A DNA stretch of 64,000 nt, from contig VCAZ01000017.1 of NCBI GenBank assembly GCA_005784505.1, forward strand, positions 3,407,572 through 3,471,571, written 5' to 3'. The stretch comes from Bagarius yarrelli (Eukaryota; Chordata; Actinopteri; Siluriformes; Sisoridae). A program made the position numbers and the translations under genes. This document shows positions 38,350 to 49,700 of the stretch, one piece after another. Each line of letters opens with the position of its first letter. Position 1 is the stretch's first letter. The notes under the pieces were generated by a model. That model saw nothing but the letters and a program-made list of their open reading frames with translations. It searched no databases and was not told where the DNA came from.

Positions 38350-38401
<52 letters not shown>

Positions 38402-38474
38402 TGGATAGAAAGAAAAAGAAAGAGAGAGAAAAAGAGAAATAGAGACAGAGAAAGAAATATAGAGAAAGACAGAA

Positions 38475-38517
<43 letters not shown>

Positions 38518-39068
38518 AAGAGAGAGAGAGGAATTACAGAACTTAATAACGAAACACAATTGTTGGCAGCGACTGTGGCAGCAGTGCAAATGCGGGAAAC
38601 TAAACGAAAAGCTGTGTCGTGTTGCATGATCAGTCAGGCGAGAAAAAAAGCGGAAAGTTGTGGTTGCTCAACTCACCATGTTTTAATCTACTGTGATAAA
38701 CTGCAGCATCTGAATACCAGAAAAATCTGAGTTGTAAGAAAGCTACTTACCCTGTTAACCAATACACATCACAAGTAAATAACAAAGCCAGTTAGTCGTA
38801 TTATTTCACTGTTAATCATAACATTTATTACAAAAATAAAAAAAAATGTGCTGTAAAATAACTGTTATAAGCATGTGATTTGAGGGTGGGCTCTGATTGG
38901 CTTGTTTCAAATTTCTCTTATGTTATTATGTATTCTATATATTTTTACTCTTCGCCCCCCGCCTTCAGCTCCCTATAGTGCATCGGCTCGCAAACGTTTT
39001 CTGACAGGCCCCCCTTTTGCTAAAAAAAAATAAAAAATAAAATAAATTTTCAAGCCCACCCTCTCAAA

Positions 39069-39111
<43 letters not shown>

Positions 39112-42100
39112 GACAACAACACTTCCCTTCTGGGATTTGACCTCCATCTTGCTAAACATTAATTGCCTAATTTCAGCTGCTGATTAATAATTAATGCAGT
39201 TCCTGCTCTTCGATTCGGAAAATTGAAAATGGTGAACTGAAGAAGGGGAAAAAAAAAAAAAAAAAAAAAAAAAAGAGACGAGACAGACAGTTTGACTAGG
39301 TACGTCATGCAGAAAGTGATGCAGGGAGAGAAGAGCGAATGGTGGCATGCAAATTTTGCTGTCTTTATGTTAACATTTGTGCTAAAAATATTTTATATAA
39401 ATACAAATACATACAAATGTAAAAAATCTGTCATTCTAGACAGGAAGTGCATTTATCATTGGCTCTAACCAGGAAGTTTCTAAGCTGTAGCTCATTTATC
39501 TGCCATATTTCCCTCACTGAACCGAGATAAACTGAGCTGAAGTTGAAAAGTGAGACCTGTTTGTTTTTTTGCTTGCTGGTTCGTCATTCAAACCTCCAAT
39601 CACAGGAATGTACCTCTCGCTGGCCTGTGATAACTGAATGTGCTCTCCGGCGGGTGTCAATGACGCACCACGCACAACACACCGAACACGATAACTGGCT
39701 TACTGAGTCAGGGTTCTTCGGCCAGCACTCTTTCGATGACGGCATCTGATTGAAACATGGGCGCCGTCCGCAATCTCGTACTACATAAGTATGTTCTTAT
39801 AGTACAATTACAGGTACTATGAATAAATTTCAAATGTACAACATCCGCCATTTTGATATTGTCACATGACGTACGAGGTCACATCAGTCTAATTTAACTA
39901 CCAGTAACAATGTTTTCTCTTTAAACTACGTAAAGCATTTAAAAGGGGGCAGTGGTGGCTCAATCTGGCCCCACCACTGCCAACTGTTGATCTGAAGACC
40001 AGAAACACCTGGGTTTAAGCCCCACCACCAGCAAGCCAACCACTGTTGGGTCCTTGAGCAAGACCCTTAACCCTTCCTGCTCCAGGGGCGCTGCATCATA
40101 GCTGACCCTGCGCTCTGACCCCCAACTTACTAAGATGGGATATGCAGAAAAAAGAATTTCACTGTACTGTAAAAAGTATATATGTGACAAAATAAAGGCA
40201 TTTACATTTACAAAGACATCAACGTCGCTGCTTTCTACCACTTCCGCGTATGACGAGTCGTCTTTCTCGCGCCCTTGTTGGATAGTAAAGTGTAGATCGC
40301 ATGCATACTTGCTGGAGTGGTAGATCATACATTTACATTAGACGTCCTTATCCAGAGCGACTTACATTTATCTCTTTTCCAGCAATTGGGGGTTAAGGGC
40401 CTTGCTGTTGTCTTGCTGGTGCTGGGAATCAAACCCTGGTCTTTCTGGTAGCGGTCCAACACCTTAACTACTAAGCCACCACTTCCCACGTACTACTCGC
40501 CTTGCATACTATATATTATGTAAGTATGTAAGTATGTGATTTCGGACAGAGCCAACTATCAAATATTAACGAGAAACATTTAGATAGAAACAGACCTGAG
40601 AATATTCAGTTATGTAAGAAGGAGAGAGACTGGACTGACACACACACACACACATAGCGGGAGAAGGGGGCAAAGAGCGGGGTATGTTTACCTTGTGTTG
40701 GAGTGAGCGAGCCGTCTGATAGAGGATAATTAATGGTGCGAATAAGCAGGGTCATGTCCTCGTGCCGCGAACACTGTCCCGCTCTCTGTCTGGCGTAGGC
40801 GTCGTGATGAAGCCGCTTCACGCGCTCCACAACTGACTGGGCCGCCGCCTCCACGTTGCCCTGTTGGGCCAACTCTGCCGACACCATGGCAACCATCTCC
40901 TGAAAGACGGCATTGTGGGAAATGGAGTCCATTAAATCATAGTAAATCTTGACCATATCGTCTAAATTTTAATAAATATCCCACCTTCAATACACCAGAT
41001 GTAAGATTAAAAACCAGTCGGTTCCGTGTGACTAACTCAGGCTATTTTAATTTTTATTTCAGTTCCTTTTACCAAACAACAGCCAATGCAGGCACACAGC
41101 CCACAGGCTACTCAAAATCTGTATTAAGAAAAAGGAACTACGATTAAAAAGGAACTATTTTACCAAGCTAACGTATCAGACTTTTAAAAAGGGAGTTCTC
41201 TTTACAGAAAATGACAGGAATTACAGATTTTTGCTCTCGTCAGTGTAGCCGACATTTTGACGGCTCTCCAGCTCATGTTACGGTCACCGTCGGCGCTTAA
41301 CCGGTATGTGAGGTATTATTAATATACAAGTTAGTCTATAAAGCAACTTCATGACCTCTTGCGAAGGTTTTTTCCCCTGAAAACCAAGGCAACACTGATT
41401 TTCCCTAACTTTTAACTCGTTTGGAAGCTCGAACAGGAAATGGTTAAATCGCTGTGATTGAAGCACTTTGTAGCACATGTATTTGTTTTTCGACTGATCT
41501 CGACAATCTTATTGACTATGCAGTTATCAGCAGACTCTCCGTCGAGACACACCGAAATAAATAACCAGCTATAATGCTAGGCTCACATGGACATTGATCG
41601 AACCCATAACTCTCAGGTTCCCAGTCATTTTTTTTTTTTTTTTAAGCGATAAGTTCGGAAAATAACGACCGAAGAGAAGAGTTAGGAGAAGTGAGAATAT
41701 CAGTAGAGACAGAAACACACATGACCTCACATTTATACACTCCAAGAAGAAAAACCAACAGTTACATAATGTGATTCCTTCTACGTGACCAGAACAAGTG
41801 ATGATATCAGTGTAGCGGAATTCCAGCTCCAACCTGAAAAGACATCTTACAGTAATTTTTTGGATAATGACTATTTAATGGTGGTTCTGTAACCTTACCG
41901 TAACTTACTATAAAATGGTTTTTTTCCCTTATGTCAGTATTATTTCTGGCTTCAGGATTTTCTCTTCATTTAATCAGATCCAAAGTAACTAGTAAATCAC
42001 TAATTAAGTAAAATGATTATTACTCTCTTACACAAATAAAATAAGTAATTTTGCTGTTACTCGAGTAATTATTTTTATTTTTTTTTAAGTAGTTAGGTAC

Positions 42101-45100
42101 TCCACCCACTTCTGCAGGCGACTGGAAACAATATGTGCTTCATAAACCTCAAGGGCAAGTCATGTGACCGAGTTTCACTTTATTCAAATATGACTATGAC
42201 TTGCTGCGGCGACGGTGACCAATAGGAAAAAACACATGATGCCACACCTGCTGCTTCTCCTTAATAGTGCTTGTACAAATGCCAAGTCTCTCTTTAGAAT
42301 ATTGATTTTTACTGGCAAAATACGGAACGCTGGTCGGGCCACCAATTAAATCACTATAGCAACCAGTACCTATCTGTAAATGCCTTTAGACTTTTTTACA
42401 GTACAGTGAAATTCTTTTTTTCGCATATCCCATCTTAGTAAGTTGGGGGTCAGAGCGCAGGGTCAGCTATGATACAGCGCCCCTGGAGCAGGAAGGGTTA
42501 AGGGTCTTGCTCAAGGACCCAACATTGGTTGGCTTGCTGGTGGTGGGGCTTAAACCCAGGTCTTTCTGGGCTTCGGAATAGGTTTGTTTTGTCTTTGGAT
42601 TGTTTTCTTTGGGAACATGTGCATGATAAAAGTTACCAAAACAACAACAACAACTACAAAAAAAAACAGCATGGTTAAAAATAAATAACTCAAATAGACG
42701 AGGGAAATGGTCGCTCGCTGGTTATGGTGTTAAGACTTTTGACTGGAAGATTGTGGCTTCAATTCCCAGAACTACCGCTGGGCCCCTGAACATTTACATT
42801 TGCAGCATTTGGCAGACGCCCATATCCGGAGCGACTTAAAATGATCTCTTTTACACAACTGAGCATTTATGGGTTAAGGGCCTTAATCAGGGGGCCACAG
42901 TGGTGGCTTGGTGGTGCTGGGAATCAAACTGCGGGCTTTCCAACACCTTAACAAATAAGCCACCACTTCCATGACCCATGACCCTTAAATCTTAACTGCT
43001 GAGTTGGATTAAAACCATGAAAGTACTTTTGGATTGAAGTGTCTACCAAAACAGACATATTATAAAATTAAATGGTTTCATTGGTTGGTTACTAAGACGG
43101 CAATGAAAAAAGGGACGCAAACTTCCTATACTAGTGCAGGCTTTCTATTAGCAATGTTTCTATTAGCAATGATGGTTATCCATAAATAAAGAATAAGAAA
43201 CTTCCGAGGAAGTCCATTTGATTGGCAGAGAATCAAGTCAAGCCAAGAAACGTTTATACGCCACATATGAAACATTTATGTACTCGTTCTGTCATAAAGG
43301 CTGGTGTTATTTATTTAATAAAACCAGCCCGGTGAGCGCATAAAACATTTTTCAAGCTTGTTGTCATGGTAACATTCCGCATAGGGGTGTATTGTAAAGC
43401 ATGAATAAACATGAAGGGAAAATAATGACGAATAGCGTTGGGGGGGGGGGGTTGTTGAACTAAAATAACTAAGAACTTAATAATAATATAATATTAGAGA
43501 AATAATTTAACAGTATACGCGTGACAACAGACTGACAATAACAATAATAATATTAATAACAGATCGATAACCAATAGTCTATGTTAAATCAGTTACAAAA
43601 CAAACATATAGTGTGTAATGAATAGTACCATAATAGAACAGCATAAGGATAATAGCAAATTGTAAAACTATAATAATGGGAAGGGTGGCTCATGGTTAAT
43701 ATTATTGTGGTTCGATTCCCAGACCAAGCCACCACTTTAAATTTAATATCAAGGGAATCAAACAAAACGTAAATAGTATCTAATAATTGCATGATATAAT
43801 AAAAAGGTACATAGAAAGTTATAAATAGTACAATATGAAATAAGTATAATAATAGTAATCATTCTTTAGTGTTAGCACCCCCTGCTGGTGAGCAGCTAAC
43901 AGCAGATAGAGATTAACGCACTGGTACGCGACTGCTGGATCTGCGATGATGAATATTTACCCAAATTTAAACCGGTGAATTTGCGGAAGCAAATTTGTAA
44001 AATGGAGTAAAATAGATCAGAATTTCCCTGCCGAATTTTATAAACTGTGTTTTTGAACGGGTTAAATATTGTCAAAAGACAAATTAACACCTCGTCCAAT
44101 CAGAAACTAGTATTTTTTGGAATCGGAATGTAAAAAAAGTACAAATGCAAATAAGAACCCACCTGATTGGCTTGCTCAGGTCCGTGGGCCGACTCGAGGG
44201 CCTTGATGAGCCCTTCTGACATCAGCAACAGGAAACCTGTGACTCCGTCCAGTGACTGGCCGCCGTGTATCTCAGGCTCGGCGATGATCGGTTTGCTCTT
44301 GGCCGCACTAACGGATGGAAACGTTAAATACAGACGCTGTTATTGCAACATCTGGTTAGGGTAAGACGCAAACAATGTTCAGCGTAGACGTGGCCTCCAG
44401 AAGGCAGGAAATGGGAGTTTGGCTGAAAACGTACGTTAGTTAAATAGACAACGTGAACAGCAGACCACAGGGAAAGAGAGGAAAACAGAGACTTGTTTTT
44501 ATATTTTCCCAATGTGGTGTAATTGCTTCATCAGGTTCGGTGCTCCTATTGGTTCTTGATTTGACCTTCATCGTCATAGAACCAAATTCTGTCGTAGGAT
44601 TATAGGAACTTTTTGGTCTTAGACGACCGAATCACGGCCAAAACCGCACAGTGGCTCAGTTAACGCCGGCTAAAGAGAGAGATAAAGAAAGGGAGAGAGC
44701 TGTAGACAGAGACACAACCGCAAAGAGAAAGGGACAGCGTGGTGTATGTGGAGACAGAAATATGCAAACGGGTGCATCCTGCGTCAAACACCAAGACACA
44801 TTTTTACAGCAGGATATAAAGAAGCAAACGCATAAAGCTTCTTTACAAGAAATTTTGGCAGATCTTAAGGAGTTACTGGAACCACACGCATAAATTTTTT
44901 CGAGAAATTTCGCTTTTTTTTTTTTTTTTTCACGCAAACATGGAAAAAGATGTGTAAAAGTCATTTAATTAGAGGAGAAAAAACCCCACGAAAAATAAGA
45001 ACAAAAATAAGAACGATGCTATTCAATGTTTTGAACCAACTAATTAGCATTTGGCAACATATGCACAGAGACAGACGGTGGTGAGACCAGCTATGATGTA

Positions 45101-45825
45101 TGGTTTAGAGACAGTGGGGAGACATGATGTATGGTTTAGAGACAGTGGGGAGACTAGCTATGATGTAGGTTTAGAGACAGTGGTATGATGGTTTAGAGAC
45201 AGTGGTAAGACCAGCTATGATGTATGGTTTAGAGACAGTGGGGAGACTAGCTATGATGTATGGTTTAGAGACAGTGGTGAGACCAGCTATGATGTATGGT
45301 TTAGAGACAGTGGTGAGACCAGCTATGATGTATGGTTTAGAGACAGTGGTGAGACCAGCTATAATGAATGGTTTAGAGACAGTAGTGAGACAGCTATGAT
45401 GTATAGTTTAGAGACAGTGGTGAGACCAGCTGTGATGTATAAACCCACCTCAGGACGTCGATGTCTGTGTAGCTGAATTTCACCTTGTAGTCTCCGATCC
45501 GCCTTAGACTGCACTGACCTGCGATTATCCCCGCCTGTCTGAGACGATTCGGGTCCAGCCCTGGGAGGGAGAGAGAAATAGAGAGGGAGAAAAAGAGGGA
45601 GAGATCAAGAGGGAGAAAGAAAAAGAGAGGGAGAAAAAAAATAGAGAGAGAAAGAGAGAGGGAGAAAAAAAATAGAGAGAGAAAGAGAGAGGGAGAATAA
45701 AATAGAGAGAGGGACAGAGAGAGAGACAATAAAAGAGAGAGGAAGACAGATAGAGAGATTTTCTAAGCAAGAGATTTATCCAACTATGACACATACAAAG
45801 TAACAGATGACAGCCTACACACCTC

Positions 45826-45892
<67 letters not shown>

Positions 45893-46755
45893 CCACCTAG
45901 CTGAGTCAGTCTGGTCAGCTCGTCTTCATTATCAGTTGTGTGAGCTCGTCCGATCTGAATCACCTGATTCTGTCGATCACTGGTGTACTTACAAAGCAGA
46001 GCACGATTGGTCCCTGATCAGTTACCCAAACACACACAACAAACAAACACACACACACACACAAGCACATGTGACTGATTTCTACCGGGGAAAAAGATTA
46101 AGGATGAAAACGTAGGAATTCCCAAACACACTGAATGGATAGGTGTGTGTTAGCGTGTGTACGTACCCACATTAGCGATGTACAGCTTGTTGTTGAGGAT
46201 GAGAGCAATTATGGCCGTGGCACCGCCGGACACCTCCTGCTCTAAAGTCTTCAGCCGCTCCGCAATCTTCTGACTCTGTGGGGACAACTGGTGAAACATC
46301 GCCCCCTGCAGGACAAAGATGAGAACAGCATTACTTCCTTCAATTTTGCTCACCAGTATAAGAGTTTTTAAAAGAAAAATAGAGAGAAATAAAGAGAGAA
46401 AAAGAGAGAGAAATAGAGAGAGAGAGCAAGAGAGAAATAGAGAGAGACAGAGAGAGAGAAATAGAGAGAGAAAAATAGAGAGAAAGAAATAGAGAGAGAG
46501 AAAGAAATAAAGAGAGAGGAATAAAGATGGAGAGAGCGAGAGAGAGAGAAATAGAAAGAAAGAAAGTGAGCAAGAAACAAGAGAGAGAGAGAGAAATAGA
46601 GAAAGAAATAAAGAGAGAAAAACAGAGGGAGAGAAATTGAGAGAGAGAGAGAAATAGAGCGAGAGAGACAGCAAGAGAGAAAGAAATAGAGAGAAAAATA
46701 AAGAGAGCGAAAGAAAGAAATGAAGAGAAATAAATAGAGAGCAAGAAATTGAGAG

Positions 46756-46795
<40 letters not shown>

Positions 46796-49700
46796 TAGAA
46801 GAGATTTTACTTAAACTTACATGAGTTTAGTCTGAGTCCTAATGTGGATTAATAAAGTTTTTTTTTTTTGTTTTCAATTTTATATGCAAAGTAAAAGTGC
46901 GGCATGAAAACGCGCTCAGTCTGTGTATAAGTAACTTATAAAATTCTAAATGATCCAAAATATTAAAAACTTAAACAAAATGAAAGTTTATTTTCCTTCA
47001 GTTAAACATTTCTACATTTTTCATGCCTATTTCAGTTCTTATATTCAGAACTGACGGAAGCAACTTTCCATTCATAAATTCTCTCTGTGTGTGAGACCTT
47101 GAAAGACACTGACGTACACCGTTCTCTTTGTCCTTTGTGTGTGTGTGTGTGTGTGTGTGTGTGAGTGAGTGTGTCCTCGCCTCTGGGATTTGCGCTTGAA
47201 GGTTAGCCTTTTCTGCCAGTGCGTCATCAATGGTCTCAAAGTAACTCTTCTCCACCACGTCGAAAGCCTGAACGAAAGAAAGAAAAAAAAAAAAGGATGA
47301 AAAAGTATTCACACATTCACGGAATCTAAATCACAAACATCCCAACCTACAGTAGAACATCGTCATCACATTCAAATCTGAAATGTAGTCCATCTATCTT
47401 CTAAACCTGCTTGTTCCCTAATTCGGGGTCACGGCGTTTTGCTGGAGTCTATCCCAGAAGCCTCTGAAAGGGTGAAAGGCAGGAGTGGGACGCCCTGGAT
47501 AGGTCCCCAGGCCATCACAGGGCCACACACACACACACTCACTTCTATGGGCAGTTTAGAATCACCAATCAATCTAAAAAATATGTTTTTGGACTGTTGG
47601 AGGAAACCGGAGAACCAGGAGTAAACTTACGCAAGCACAGGAGAACATGCAAACTCCACACAGAAACACCCCTGCAGGGGAATCGAACCCAGGACCACTT
47701 ATCCAGTCAGTGTCACTTAATAATGTCTTAAACTTATACAATAATACAAACAAATAGAGACATTTTGTTGAAATGCAAGCCAACTAATACACACTTCAGC
47801 GGTGTGTGTTATGGACGAATGCACAGTGTATGCGGAGGTGTGGTGGCTTTGATAGCCCTGCAGTGCAGAAATACAAATAAAATGGCATTAAATCCGGTTC
47901 CCAACCAAGATTATGCTGCAAGGATGTCCTTTTTCAACTACATTCAAATTTCCTGTTCTAGGCTAACCTGTTATATTATTGCAAATTCCCAACTTTTCCG
48001 GCAAAAGTTTCCAGCTTTAAAAATTCCCTGTCCTTTTGCAAATGATTAAAAAGGCCGGTTACCTGTGTGAGGATGCGACGGATGTCTGCGTCACTGTGAT
48101 TGGAGTTAAGCTGACCCAACAGCAGCTCTGCAGTCAGACACTGAGACACGAAATTAGCCACCCGGCTGCCGTCGTAACCGTTAAAGACCCCGTACAGGAA
48201 ACAGGATTCAGTGCTGTGGGGCAAAAAGAACTGGATCAACATTCTTCTTCGTTCTGTCAGCGCCTGTTTCGTTCTTTATATCTCACCTGAAGCGGAAGTG
48301 ACCGTCCTCATTAGGGTGCATCTGAGTGCTTTTGCCATCAGGGCTGTACACACAGTTCGGGGCCGTTCCCACACCACACAGCTGGCACAGAGGCAGGTCA
48401 TCTGTCCAGCTTTGGTGCTAAAAGGAAAAGACACCAGGAAACGTTAAAACGTATACTAGTTGTTTTATTAGTAAACGAGTAAATCAGGAATTAACAGGAA
48501 TATATATGGGAATTATAGTGCGTCCATGAGATAATACTGCCGTTTAATAGAGTTGCATAATTTCTGGGAATTTATTAAAGCTGGAAAATTTCCACAGGAA
48601 TTAACAGGAATATATGGGAATTATAGTGAGTCCATTAGGTAATACTGGCGTTCCAGGGAATTTTTAAAGCTGGAAATTTTCAACGGGAATTTACAGAAAT
48701 GATATTGAGTCCATGAGTTAATACTGCCGTTTAATCAGGTGCAAAATTCCAGGGAATTTTCAAGGCTGGAAACTTTGCACAGGAATTAAAGGGAATATAT
48801 ATGAATTATAGCGAGTCCTCGAGTTAATACTGCCGTTTAATAGAGTTGCATAATTTCTGGGAATTTTTAAGGTTCCACTGAATTAACAAGGATATATGGG
48901 AATTATAGTGAGTCCATTAGGTAATATTGCCGTTTAATCAGTTGCAAAATTTCAAGGAATTTTCAAGGCTGAAAACTTTTTATGGGAATTGAAGGGAATT
49001 AATAAGGAGTCCACGAGGCTCATTTATAGCAGTCCAGGTTGGTCTGTAACAGAAAATGAAACGGTGTGATTTTCTGCGACAGACCAACCCGGACCCCATT
49101 GGGAACATTTTTGTGGCCCTCAAAGAAAAAAGTTTGAAACTTTTCTTCGTGATTTAGCGAATCAGTATCGATGTGTTTATCGATAAAAAGCGTCTGACAA
49201 AAGATGGAAATACTTTTAAAATATATAAGCTTTTATTTGATATTCGATATATTGTGTTTTCTTTGAAATTATTTTTTTTATTGCCTAAGTGCACAATGGG
49301 TGGTCTACAAAGATGTTTTTTTTTTTTTTTTTTAACTCCATAAAAACGCACACATTGATCCTGGTTTTTTTTTATTTTTACGTTATTTACGTAGTTTTGA
49401 GCGAATTTTATTAACTAAAATTTTACTATCTTAATTTTTGCTAATAAAAAAAAAAAGAGATTTTTTTTTAATTATTATTATTATAATTAATTTTTAGTCA
49501 GTTCAATCCGGAAGTTTAGGTGTCTAAAGCCCAAATTCCCACAAATAAAATAAGTAGTGAACTAGGAAGTGCGCATGATCTATTAGTTAATGCGCTTTCT
49601 AGTACACTTAATAGGGAGGATAAAACCTATTTGGGTTCGACTTAAGAAAGTTAGCAACACTAAACTGTTTCCTATGTAACATTGCTGTTATTTCGAAACC

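Noticed and set aside
45394..45729. ORF extending TAB1 exon 7 into Ser/Leu-rich sequence
   Set aside because: The extension is the intronic CT tract; the acceptor at 45561 gives the conserved protein.
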